Below, piece by piece: positions 31,515 to 38,649 of a DNA stretch of 38,649 bases. The number at the start of each line of letters is the position of its first letter. Positions within the stretch are counted from its first letter, which is position 1. The notes beneath the pieces are model-generated. The model was not told where the DNA came from and made no database searches. It saw nothing but the letters and a program-made list of their open reading frames with translations. The translations under genes were made by a program, and so were the position numbers. Origin of the DNA: CALRBF01 sp041164045 (GTDB lineage: Bacteria > Patescibacteriota > Minisyncoccia > SW-4-49-11); NCBI GenBank assembly GCA_041164045.1, contig JBEAQD010000021.1, positions 1 to 38,649 on the forward strand, read 5' to 3'.

Positions 31515-31543
31515 CTGAATAAGATGAGATGCATCGTAGACAA
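31515..31543 (-). repeat. 29-bp dispersed repeat, copy 2 (inverted relative to 3097-3125)
   Basis: Reverse complement reads TTGTCTACGATGCATCTCAT then CTTATTCAG; one mismatch to copy 1. Both copies sit at the edge of a hairpin repeat cluster. Confidence 0.8.
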
Positions 31544-31604
31544 GTTGTGACTTTTGTAAGTGATACATGAAAGTAGTTTATATAGTTATAAAAAATAGCC
31601 CTTA

Positions 31605-31805
31605 ATTTTGTCCCCCTTCGGAGGGGAGAAGCCTGAAAGGCGGGGGTGGAGGTAGACAACTTTTAGGGTATACTATATTTTTAACCCTATCCACCCTCCC
31701 CCTACGGGTACTCCCTCCAAAGGGAGACAAAAATACAAGTTACAAAATTCAATCCACCCGCCTCCTCCCTACCTACCGCAGGTAGGCAAAGGGGGATAAA
31801 TTAAC
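31605..31805. repeat. intergenic hairpin repeat cluster R6
   Basis: CCCCCTTCGGAGGGG then GAAGCCTGAAAGGCGGGGGTGGA (31610-31652); an inverted unit TCCACCCTCCCCCTACGGG with CTCCCTCCAAAGGGAG (31690-31728); and TCCACCCGCCTCCTCCCTACC with CTACCGCAGGTAGG and GGGGGATAA (31753-31800). Same family as R1-R5. Fills the gap before yebC; no gene seen. Confidence 0.8.
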
Positions 31806-31871
31806 TCCTCCATCCTTGAAAATTAGCTAATTTTATGGTATAATTATTACTAATAAAGTAATTATAAAGTT

Positions 31872-32405
31872 ATGGCTGGACATAATAAATTCTCTAAAAT
31901 CAAGCATAAAAAAGCTGCTACAGATAAACTCAAGGCTCAAAATTTTTCCAAAGTAGTTAAAATGATTCAAATTGCAGCAAGAAAAGGATCAACTGACCCC
32001 GCTATGAATCCAGAATTAAGATTAGCTTTAGAGAAAGCTAAGGAGGTCAATATGCCCAAAGATAACATTAATCGTATACTTGATAAAGCCGCCAATACCA
32101 GTGGGCAAGTGATTATGTATGAAGGTTTTGGACCTGAGGGAGTAGGTCTACTCATCAAGACTTATACCGATAATCCTAACCGGACCGTAGCTGATTTACG
32201 ACATATGTTATCCAAAAATGGGGGGAGCTTAGGTGCTAGCGGTTCAGTGATTTGGATGTTTGAAGAAATCACTCGAGAGCAAGAGTATAAGGTTAATATT
32301 CCTACCGAAATCACTCCTGAGTCTCAAGAGAAATTGGATAGTCTTGTAGAAATTCTAGAGGAATTAGATGATGTAGAAGAAATTTGGACTAGTGCTTCTG
32401 TCTAA
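31872..32405 (+). CDS. YebC/PmpR-family protein, shortened
   Basis: Family opening AGHNKFSKIKHKKAATD, then KAKEVNMPKDNINRIL, YEGFGPEGVGLLI and LSKNGGSLGASGSVIWMFE. YebC/TACO1 proteins act as translation or transcription factors. Only 177 residues versus about 240-250: after SGSVIWMFE it passes straight to a short linker and the final ESQEKLDSLVEILEELDDVEEIW helix, so most of the central inserted domain is missing. Directly followed by ruvC (2-bp gap), the classical neighbour. No Shine-Dalgarno. Confidence 0.93.
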   Translation: MAGHNKFSKIKHKKAATDKLKAQNFSKVVKMIQIAARKGSTDPAMNPELRLALEKAKEVNMPKDNINRILDKAANTSGQVIMYEGFGPEGVGLLIKTYTDNPNRTVADLRHMLSKNGGSLGASGSVIWMFEEITREQEYKVNIPTEITPESQEKLDSLVEILEELDDVEEIWTSASV

Positions 32406-32407
32406 TT

Positions 32408-32914
32408 ATGGATTCCAATGCTCCATATCGAATTTTAGGCATTGACCCGGGTACTGCCACTACTGGTTTTGGGATTATTGACACCTCTATCTCTAATGTC
32501 TTGGGGGTGGTGGATTATGGGGTTATTACAACTGAAGCTAACCTAACAGATGCCAAAAGATTAGCTATTATTGATGAGAGCTTAAAGCAACTTATTGCCA
32601 CTTATAAACCTAATATTATAGCAATTGAAAAATTGTTTTTCTTTCGTAATACCACTACTATTATCACAGTAGCTCAGGCTCGTGGGGTAATTTTACTCAA
32701 TGCAGAACTTCATAATTTACAATTATTTGAATTTACTCCGCTACAAATAAAGCAGGCCATTACTGGCTATGGCAAGGCTCCAAAATCTCAAATGCAACAA
32801 ATGGTAGCTACAATTCTTGGACTAAAGTCGATACCAAAGCCAGATGACGCCGCCGATGGACTTGCTGTCGCACTATGCTGCCAATCTAGTCTTGGATATT
32901 TACTCAAAACCTAA
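32408..32914 (+). CDS. ruvC: Holliday junction endonuclease RuvC
   Basis: Resolves four-way DNA junctions in recombination. 168 residues, full length. Active site acidic residues are all present: D13 in ILGIDPGTATTGFG, E74 in AIEKLFFFRN, and D146/D147/D150 in KPDDAADGLAVALCC. Co-transcribed with yebC. ruvA and ruvB are not in this window. Confidence 0.95.
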   Translation: MDSNAPYRILGIDPGTATTGFGIIDTSISNVLGVVDYGVITTEANLTDAKRLAIIDESLKQLIATYKPNIIAIEKLFFFRNTTTIITVAQARGVILLNAELHNLQLFEFTPLQIKQAITGYGKAPKSQMQQMVATILGLKSIPKPDDAADGLAVALCCQSSLGYLLKT

Positions 32915-32919
32915 GATTC

Positions 32920-33057
32920 TTAATATCCCATTTGATAAGCTACTACAATCATAGAAGTGGTATAAGCAAAGGTAGCTATCGTAATTACACCTATTAAATC
33001 TAATAATATATTATATTTTAAGTCTGACTTTATTTGTTTTACCTTTTTTGTTGACAT
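32920..33057 (-). CDS. very small single-helix membrane protein (45 residues)
   Basis: Short frame: MSTKKVKQIKSDLKYN, then a long hydrophobic helix LLDLIGVITIATFAY to VVAYQMGY. Basic N-terminus and hydrophobic C-terminal two-thirds are as expected for a small bitopic protein. It fills the gap between ruvC and zwf exactly and lies antisense to nothing. TATAAT-like sequence lies upstream. Function unknown; could be a dwarf regulator of a membrane enzyme or a toxin-like peptide. Confidence 0.5.
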   Translation of the reverse strand: MSTKKVKQIKSDLKYNILLDLIGVITIATFAYTTSMIVVAYQMGY

Positions 33058-33107
33058 ATACAATTATATTAATTAATACTATATTTTATATTATACCATA
33101 ATAAAAC

Positions 33108-34481
33108 TTATAAGTTATCCACAATTTCTGATGCTTTCGCACCGCCTGGATAATTTATAAGGTTTCTATTACTAATATTATCTTTATTAATTAGAATATC
33201 TACATAACTCCAAGCAGCTTCTATTTCATCAGCTCTTATAAAGAGTGACTGATCAGAGTCTATAATATCTTGAATTAGCCTTGCATAAGCAGACTGGCTT
33301 TTTTGACCAAAAGACTCCTCATAGGTGAAATGAAATTTGACAGGCTGGATACACATTCCTTTACCTGGAAATTTAGCATTAACTGTATAATAAACTTCTT
33401 CATTAGGCTGAATACTTATAACTAACTCATTTTTTTGCGGATTACATCCTTCATCAATATGGGTGAAGTATTTAAATCTAGGTTTGAATGATATTCTTAT
33501 TTCTGCTTTATTTTCTGATAACCTTTTTCCTGTAGAAATATGAATTGGAACATCCTCCCAACGAGGATTATCTATATATGTTGTTAATTTCACATATGTC
33601 TCTGTTTTAGAATTTGGGTCAACTCCTTCTTCCTCTAAATAACCCTTACTTTCCCCTGCTGAGACATACTGTCCTAATATAACATTTTGCGGGTTAATTG
33701 GTCGTAATGATTTTATTAATTTATGCTTTTCATCTCGAATATATTCTGCTTCCATTGATACTGGGGCTTCCATAGCTATCAGAGCTAAGGTCTGTAAAAT
33801 ATGATTTTGTAATATATCTTTAATTATTCCTGTCTTATCAAAATAATCAGCTCTCTTATCTATTCCTCGCTCTTCCCACACATCAATTTTAATTGACTCC
33901 ACATAATGATTATTCAAAAGTGGCTCAAACATACTATTCCCGAATCTCAAGGCCAAAATATTTTGTATAGTTTCTTTACCCAAATAATGGTCTACGCGGT
34001 AAATCTCTTCCTCTCTAAAATGTTCCGCTAATTTATAATTTAGTGCTTTAGCTGATTTCAAATCCGATCCAAATGGTTTTTCAAAGACTAATTTATAATT
34101 TATATTTTGATGAATGTTTTTAACTTCCGCCAAAGTATCTACTACATCATTAAATGCTTGAGGTGGTATTGCCATATACCAAATAACCTCATCTCCTGAT
34201 TGAATATTATATTGGTTGAAGAATTTATTTATTGTATCAATTTGACCAAAATCTATTTGAGCATATTCTAGTTTTTGAATAAAATCCAACTTACCTGTAA
34301 AATTAAACAAGCTATCTTGTACTAATTTTCTATAATCTTCTTGATTATATTCTTTTCTACCAGCACCTATAAACTTTATATCCGGTGTATAATAATTATA
34401 ATTAAATATTTCCGCTAAAGCTGGGTATAATTTGGTAGTAGCTAAATCTCCAGTAGATCCTGTAATAATAAAATACTTCAT
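33108..34481 (-). CDS. zwf: glucose-6-phosphate 1-dehydrogenase
   Basis: First enzyme of the oxidative pentose phosphate pathway, producing 6-phosphogluconolactone and NADPH. 457 residues. Coenzyme motif ITGSTGDLATTKLYPAL at the N-terminus, EKPFG at 134-138, and the signature YRVDHYLGKE at 161-170 with the substrate lysine and catalytic His. Works with gnd at the start of this window; 6-phosphogluconolactonase is not seen. TATAAT upstream, no Shine-Dalgarno. Confidence 0.96.
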   Translation of the reverse strand: MKYFIITGSTGDLATTKLYPALAEIFNYNYYTPDIKFIGAGRKEYNQEDYRKLVQDSLFNFTGKLDFIQKLEYAQIDFGQIDTINKFFNQYNIQSGDEVIWYMAIPPQAFNDVVDTLAEVKNIHQNINYKLVFEKPFGSDLKSAKALNYKLAEHFREEEIYRVDHYLGKETIQNILALRFGNSMFEPLLNNHYVESIKIDVWEERGIDKRADYFDKTGIIKDILQNHILQTLALIAMEAPVSMEAEYIRDEKHKLIKSLRPINPQNVILGQYVSAGESKGYLEEEGVDPNSKTETYVKLTTYIDNPRWEDVPIHISTGKRLSENKAEIRISFKPRFKYFTHIDEGCNPQKNELVISIQPNEEVYYTVNAKFPGKGMCIQPVKFHFTYEESFGQKSQSAYARLIQDIIDSDQSLFIRADEIEAAWSYVDILINKDNISNRNLINYPGGAKASEIVDNL

Positions 34482-34554
34482 CCTAATTCAATTTTAGATA
34501 TTATATCAATAGACTACTCTAAACAAATTATATTGTCAAATAAAACTAATACAA

Positions 34555-35016
34555 TTATAATCCTAATGCTTCATCTGAATAAATGTCTTCTTCTAAATCT
34601 GAATCTATAGACTGTATTTCAGATTCTATTAAATCAGCTTCTATATTAGTGTTATCACTTACTGGAGTGGTTTCTATAGGATCATCCATAGGTGGTAAAG
34701 CGCATCCTACTCCTCCATCACCACACATCTCAGGCATAGGTATAGTCTCCTCAACCATATCGTCTGTCTGATACATACGATATACACTCACAGCTCCAAT
34801 GACTAGCGCAAAAAACACTAGAAACACAACAATTCCCCATAATAATGGTCTAGTGACAATATCTTTATTTACTATATTAGATACATTGTTACTGGAACGA
34901 TCAGTATACTGACTTGATGGGCTAGAAGGAGTAGCTTGTTCTGGAGGAAAAGAACTCAAACCAGAATTAGAATTAATTTGTTGTGGGTTTTGATTATTAT
35001 TGATATTATCTTCCAT
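34555..35016 (-). CDS. hypothetical membrane-anchored protein with acidic tail
   Basis: 153 residues. The first 55 are Asn/Gln/Ser/Pro-rich and disordered; one helix at about 57-79; then an outer segment with three acidic stretches and two cysteines (PEMCGDGGVGCALPPMDD), ending very acidic. No family recognised. Neighbour 35038-35823 is secreted; the two may belong to one surface unit with only 21 bp between them. Confidence 0.6.
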   Translation of the reverse strand: MEDNINNNQNPQQINSNSGLSSFPPEQATPSSPSSQYTDRSSNNVSNIVNKDIVTRPLLWGIVVFLVFFALVIGAVSVYRMYQTDDMVEETIPMPEMCGDGGVGCALPPMDDPIETTPVSDNTNIEADLIESEIQSIDSDLEEDIYSDEALGL

Positions 35017-35037
35017 ATTTATAAATTTATATTAATA

Positions 35038-35823
35038 TTATTTAGGTATTACTTGGGTAGTACCATTTGGAATGTTAGTAGAATCTGGAGATGTACTTTC
35101 TTGAGGGCTTATACTTCTTAAATATGGAATGATTGTATCTTTGATGTATATTCTAATTTCTCTATCCTTAACTATTACTGATTGTAATTTTGATTTTCTA
35201 ATATCAACTTCAGTAGCTAATTGTGTTTGGTTATTACAAAATTCACCTTTGTTGACCTTAGTTCCAAATAGTTGAATATATTCTTGGTTAGCAACATTCA
35301 GAGTAGTGATTTTGTTTTTTAGCTCAGAAATATAAGAGTTATAAGTAGTTACATCTACTCCTCTTTCAACTAATTTGTTGGAAACATTCTCTAACCTCGT
35401 AGTTAATTTATTATATTTAGCTATTCTCACTTGAGATTTAGATGTGAAATTTCCTTGATGATTTAAAATTCTCATACCCACAGCTTCACATCTCTCTTTA
35501 ATTTTCTGTTCTCTTTGCTCTGAAGTCAAAGTAGACTGTGGAGAAGTCCTATTTTCTTGGTTAGTTATTCTTTGAGCAGGAACTGACTCTATAGTTTCTC
35601 TATTTGCTCTCTGTGATTGGGGGGAAAGTCTTTGACTATCTTGTCTCTGATTGCTAGAGTCTTCTCTATTTCTCATAGGGGCTCTTCTATCTCTACCTTC
35701 AACTGGGGTTTCTTGAGTTTGATTATTGGTGTCATCTTGTGCCAAAACTACGCCACTAACAGAAATCACTCCACCTATGATTGAGAGACTTGAGACAATA
35801 GCAATTTTAGATATTTTATTCAT
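35038..35823 (-). CDS. secreted protein with disordered and coiled-coil regions
   Basis: 261 residues. Sec signal peptide: basic start, hydrophobic core, and a VLA site with predicted cleavage after Ala28. Residues 30-105 are Gln/Arg/Ser-rich and disordered; about 105-240 is helical with repeated hydrophobic spacing and two cysteines (ERCEAVG, GEFCNNQ); the end is Ser/Pro/Thr-rich. It may be a surface or periplasm-like structural protein. No known domain recognised. TATAAT-like box upstream. Confidence 0.65.
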   Translation of the reverse strand: MNKISKIAIVSSLSIIGGVISVSGVVLAQDDTNNQTQETPVEGRDRRAPMRNREDSSNQRQDSQRLSPQSQRANRETIESVPAQRITNQENRTSPQSTLTSEQREQKIKERCEAVGMRILNHQGNFTSKSQVRIAKYNKLTTRLENVSNKLVERGVDVTTYNSYISELKNKITTLNVANQEYIQLFGTKVNKGEFCNNQTQLATEVDIRKSKLQSVIVKDREIRIYIKDTIIPYLRSISPQESTSPDSTNIPNGTTQVIPK

Positions 35824-35885
35824 ATTGATATTATTTTATAATTATATAAAAATTATATCACTACTAATTATTTTGTCAAATAAAA

Positions 35886-36173
35886 TTATATCCCAAGAGC
35901 CTCTCTTAATTCATCACTGACTTTCCATGGTGGATTAAAGGTAAGTTCAATATTTATGGCTTTTGGATTCAAGATAGACAGAGCGGTTCTTAACTCATCT
36001 TGCATTCTACCTCCAAAGGGACAGAGCGGAGTGGTATAAGTCATCAAGATATTAATTTCCTGCTCGGGAGTTACATCTATATTATAAATCAGCCCCAAAG
36101 TATAAATATCCAAGTGAACTTCTGGATCTAAAATAGTCTGACAAACTGCTATTACATCGTCTTTAGTAATCAT
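35886..36173 (-). CDS. sufT: MIP18/DUF59-family Fe-S assembly protein (SufT-like)
   Basis: 95 residues, with the DUF59 pattern: DPEVHLDIYTLGLIYNIDV, then TYTTPLCPFGG carrying the conserved cysteine (C51), and a C-terminal LTFNPPWKVSDELR. SufT-type proteins help mature or deliver Fe-S clusters. Last gene of the suf run, 6 bp after sufC, which supports the assignment. Confidence 0.9.
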   Translation of the reverse strand: MITKDDVIAVCQTILDPEVHLDIYTLGLIYNIDVTPEQEINILMTYTTPLCPFGGRMQDELRTALSILNPKAINIELTFNPPWKVSDELREALGI

Positions 36174-36179
36174 ATTTAT

Positions 36180-36887
36180 TTAGTCATTAAAGCCTCTTTC
36201 TTGTATTTTAGCTAAAGTTTCTACTCCCCCCTCTTCTGTGATTTCCCCATTTTTAATAATACTCACTCTGTCTGGCTTACTAGATAATTGCGCTAAATGA
36301 GTAATGATTAAGAATGTCATACCTGCTTTAGATAACTTTTCTAATTCAATTGACATTAGCTTAATTGCATCAATATCCAACCCTGAATCTGGCTCATCTA
36401 ATATGGCTAATTTGGGCTTTAAAATTATAAGTTGCAATAATTCTAATCTCTTTCTCTCCCCACCTGAGAAGCCATCATTGACATAACGTGATAAAGTATC
36501 TACTCCGAGCCCCAATTTTGTAGCCTCATCCAAAACCTTTTTTCTAAACTCCAATACATTTACCTTGCCATTGATAGCCTGATAGGAGTTTTTGAGTAAG
36601 CTCAAAATTGTCACTCCTTTTATAGCTGGAGGGTATTGCATAGATAAAAACAACCCAAGTTTAGCTATTTTGTCTGGGGCGAGTCTCGTAATATCTTGTC
36701 CCTCAAAAATAATCTCACCCTCCACCTCATATTCTGGACAACCCATTATAGCTAGAGCCAGAGTACTTTTACCGCTACCATTAGGACCCATCAGATAATG
36801 TATATGTCCTTTTTTAATCTCTAGACTAATATCTGAGATTATGGTTTTGTCGTCTTTTTTAACTATAAGATTTTGTAATTTTAGCAT
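36180..36887 (-). CDS. sufC: Fe-S cluster assembly ATPase SufC
   Basis: ABC ATPase of 235 residues that drives the SufBCD scaffold. Walker A GPNGSGKS at 34-41, signature GFSGGERKR at about 139-147, Walker B LAILDEPDSGLD at about 160-171, followed by the SufC-type THLAQLSSKPDRVSIIKNGEI ending. Located between sufU and sufT. Its partners SufB and SufD are not in the window. Confidence 0.95.
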   Translation of the reverse strand: MLKLQNLIVKKDDKTIISDISLEIKKGHIHYLMGPNGSGKSTLALAIMGCPEYEVEGEIIFEGQDITRLAPDKIAKLGLFLSMQYPPAIKGVTILSLLKNSYQAINGKVNVLEFRKKVLDEATKLGLGVDTLSRYVNDGFSGGERKRLELLQLIILKPKLAILDEPDSGLDIDAIKLMSIELEKLSKAGMTFLIITHLAQLSSKPDRVSIIKNGEITEEGGVETLAKIQERGFND

Positions 36888-36911
36888 AATAAATATTGAT
36901 ACAAATTTATG

Positions 36912-37271
36912 TTATTTTAACACTTCCTGGGCTGTTCGTAAAGCTAAGGAAACACATTTAACCCGAGTTGGCTCCATCTCAATCCCTAGCCACTGATATA
37001 ATTCCTCTACTGTAATCTGAGCTAGATCATCTATTGTGAGCCCTTTTAATTTTTCTGTAGTAAGAGATGCCCCAGCAACACAGAGAGCACATCCAACCCC
37101 CTCAAAACTAACATCCTGCACCTTATTGTCTACAATATTTAGATACACCAAAATATCATCTCCACAATTAGCATTATGTCCATGTATTTTATGAGTGTGC
37201 TTGTCTAAAATACCTTTATTCAATGGATTACGGTATAAGTCTAAAATGTATTCACGATAAATATCCTCCAT
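36912..37271 (-). CDS. sufU: Fe-S scaffold / sulfur-transfer protein SufU
   Basis: 119 residues. Zinc/cluster-binding cysteines are in the right places: C36 in NANCGDD, C61 in GVGCALC, and C106 in RVKCVSLAL. SufU accepts sulfur from SufS. It is shorter than typical SufU (about 140-150), so the insert that distinguishes SufU from IscU may be partly lost; the sufS neighbour favours SufU. It starts 3 bp after sufS ends. Confidence 0.92.
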   Translation of the reverse strand: MEDIYREYILDLYRNPLNKGILDKHTHKIHGHNANCGDDILVYLNIVDNKVQDVSFEGVGCALCVAGASLTTEKLKGLTIDDLAQITVEELYQWLGIEMEPTRVKCVSLALRTAQEVLK

Positions 37272-37273
37272 AA

Positions 37274-38479
37274 TTATTGAAATTTAGTATAAATCTTATC
37301 CAAAGCCTGCATTAGGATATCTACTTCCCTTCTAGTATTATAAATCCCAAAAGTAGCCCTAGTACTACCAGAAATACCCAGAACCTGAGCAATGCCACTA
37401 GCACAATGCTGTCCTGCCCGCACACAAATATTCTCTTTAGCGAGTAAGTAAGCTATATCGTGAGTATGAATATTGTCTATTATAAAGGAAAAGCAGGCAA
37501 TTCTCAACTGCTCTTGTTCTCCACCTAAAACTTGTAGCCAAGGCCTCTCTGAGACTTGCTCCCAGATATACTGTACCAAATCTTGCTCATGAGATTGAAT
37601 ATACTCCCAACCAAGCTCCTGAAGCCAAGATATAGCTCTCGCTAACCCAATCACCTCCGCAATCGGTGGAGTCCCAGCCTCGAACCTTTGCGGAATAGGA
37701 GCATATTCTATATTTTTTAAATTCACATAATCCACCATATCACCCCCAGTCCGAGAAGGTGTCAATTGCTCTAAAAGACCATACTTAACCCACAAAACCC
37801 CCACTCCAGTCGGAGCATATAATTTATGCCCTGAGAAAACATAAGCATCCACACCAAAATCTGAAACGGACATCGGGATATGAGACACTGCTTGAGCCCC
37901 ATCTACTATACATAGAGCCCCTTTTGTATGAGCCTTCTTAGCAATTGCCTTTATATTATGAATTGTCCCGAGCACATTAGAAATATGCCCAATTACCACG
38001 ATAGCGGTATTATCATCAATCGTCTCCAGCAAAGCCTGCTCATCTAATGTATCTTCTTTGAGATAAATATATTTTATTTCTAGATTACATTTTCGTGCCA
38101 ATTCCCGCCAAGGTAGCATATTGCTATGATGCTCCGTCACTGGTATTATAATATTCTGCCCAGTACTTACCCGAGACCCCAACATCTCAGCCAACATATT
38201 TAGCCCATCTGTGGCTCCTCTAGTAAAAATAATTTCCTCAGTCCGATTAGCCCCTATGAATTCAGCAACTTTTACTCTCGCTCCCTCATACTCAGCCGTA
38301 GCCCGCTCTGAGAGATGATAAACACCTCTATGAATATTAGCCCTATAGCTCCTATAATAAGTATTCATAGCCTCCAAAACCACCTCCGGAGTCAAGCTCG
38401 ATGCCCCAGAATCTAGATAAATTAAATCCTGATTCAAAATCGGGAATTGCTCTCTAATTGTATAAACTTTATCCTCCAT
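37274..38479 (-). CDS. sufS: cysteine desulfurase SufS
   Basis: PLP enzyme that takes sulfur from cysteine for Fe-S assembly. 401 residues. PLP lysine is K219 in FSGHKLYAPTGVG; cofactor contacts TEHHSN (about 115-120) and VDGAQAVSH; catalytic cysteine C359 in VRAGQHCASG, of the short group II loop type. First gene of sufS-sufU-sufC-sufT. TATAAT ends 8 nt before the ATG, so the operon mRNA is probably leaderless. Confidence 0.96.
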   Translation of the reverse strand: MEDKVYTIREQFPILNQDLIYLDSGASSLTPEVVLEAMNTYYRSYRANIHRGVYHLSERATAEYEGARVKVAEFIGANRTEEIIFTRGATDGLNMLAEMLGSRVSTGQNIIIPVTEHHSNMLPWRELARKCNLEIKYIYLKEDTLDEQALLETIDDNTAIVVIGHISNVLGTIHNIKAIAKKAHTKGALCIVDGAQAVSHIPMSVSDFGVDAYVFSGHKLYAPTGVGVLWVKYGLLEQLTPSRTGGDMVDYVNLKNIEYAPIPQRFEAGTPPIAEVIGLARAISWLQELGWEYIQSHEQDLVQYIWEQVSERPWLQVLGGEQEQLRIACFSFIIDNIHTHDIAYLLAKENICVRAGQHCASGIAQVLGISGSTRATFGIYNTRREVDILMQALDKIYTKFQ

Positions 38480-38487
38480 ATAGATAA

Positions 38488-38493
38488 ATTATA
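38488..38493 (-). promoter_or_regulatory. -10 box 8 nt before sufS ATG
   Basis: Minus-strand TATAAT (38488-38493). A plus-strand TATAAT at 38504-38509 serves the divergent partial gene, so the two promoters are back to back in a 55-bp gap. Confidence 0.65.
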
Positions 38494-38534
38494 CTAAATA
38501 TGTTATAATATGTGTATAGTAAATATAAAATTGT

Positions 38535-38649
38535 ATGGAAAAATTAGAATCTAAACAAGAAAGACCAATTTCTGAGTATTCATTCGGAGAAATTTTAGAT
38601 AAGATTTATACCTCAAATGGTGAGGGGGGGGGTAGAGATTTAACACAAG
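38535..38649 (+). CDS. partial hypothetical gene with a G9 tract near its 5' end
   Basis: Frame opens at ATG 38535 and runs off the window: MEKLESKQERPISEYSFGEI in the first 20 residues, then a glycine run encoded by nine consecutive G (38624-38632). Polar, charged N-terminus with no membrane segment yet. TATAAT is 25 nt upstream. The homopolymer about 90 bp into the gene could cause slippage-based on/off switching; this cannot be judged from one sequence. Not SufB by its N-terminus. Confidence 0.5.
   Translation, partial: MEKLESKQERPISEYSFGEILDKIYTSNGEGGGRDLTQ

Noticed and set aside
1..38649. UGA recoding (Gracilibacteria/Absconditabacteria-type code)
   Set aside because: All large genes read through without in-frame TGA, and TGA ends at least one gene in a coupled ATGA overlap.
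1..38649. CRISPR array, prophage, integrase or IS transposase
   Set aside because: Repeats are not evenly spaced with spacers, and no phage or transposase protein was recognised.

Overview
The window looks like chromosome of a small-genome, AT-rich bacterium, most likely a member of the Candidate Phyla Radiation (Patescibacteria). This is inferred from gene content and style: very compact housekeeping genes, a truncated YebC, an unusual UvrA and XseA, many tiny orphan genes, few Shine-Dalgarno sites, tRNA-type genes without encoded CCA, and dispersed hairpin repeats between genes. The standard code fits; TGA acts as a stop and no large gene contains in-frame TGA, so a UGA-recoding lineage such as Gracilibacteria is unlikely. 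No 16S rRNA is present, so the phylum cannot be fixed.

Layout. 1-2.0 kb: the end of gnd, then a glutaredoxin-like gene and small unknowns. 2.1-11.6 kb: a dispersed carotenoid set on both strands: a GC-rich GGPP synthase (2104-3027), a CruF-type hydratase divergent from a UbiA-type lycopene elongase (7755-9393), and a CrtI-type desaturase (10124-11626). Together these point to an acyclic C50 (bacterioruberin-like) carotenoid. No phytoene synthase is present. valS, a two-gene tRNA-type operon and a cluster of small orphan genes lie in between. 11.7-15.6 kb: a flippase and more small orphan genes, most with their own promoter and terminator. 15.6-16.3 kb: a 242-bp element with terminal inverted repeats and a structured RNA candidate. 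16.5-24.7 kb (minus): murI, a nucleotidyltransferase, and a tight run xseA - DUF721/DciA-like - membrane protein - GT2 glycosyltransferase - uvrA. 24.8-26.7 kb: two structured RNA candidates flanking an FAD/NAD oxidoreductase. 26.8-34.5 kb: small proteins, efp and polA converging, yebC-ruvC, and zwf, which with gnd gives the oxidative pentose phosphate enzymes. 34.5-38.5 kb: two surface or secreted proteins, then sufS-sufU-sufC-sufT for Fe-S cluster assembly, without sufB/sufD here. A partial gene with a G9 tract runs off the right end.

Most worth a second look: (1) the C50 carotenoid set; (2) two tRNA-type genes behind a strong promoter and terminator whose anticodon arms do not fold into a normal 7-nt loop; (3) four unannotated structured RNA candidates, three with TTGACA-type promoters; (4) a repeat family of paired inverted hairpins, some arranged as a MITE-like unit; (5) a pair of paralogous small genes with shared leader and shared C-terminal tail; (6) several genes whose -10 box lies only 8-11 nt before the ATG, implying leaderless mRNAs. 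Everything here is from reading the sequence; no searches or folding programs were run.
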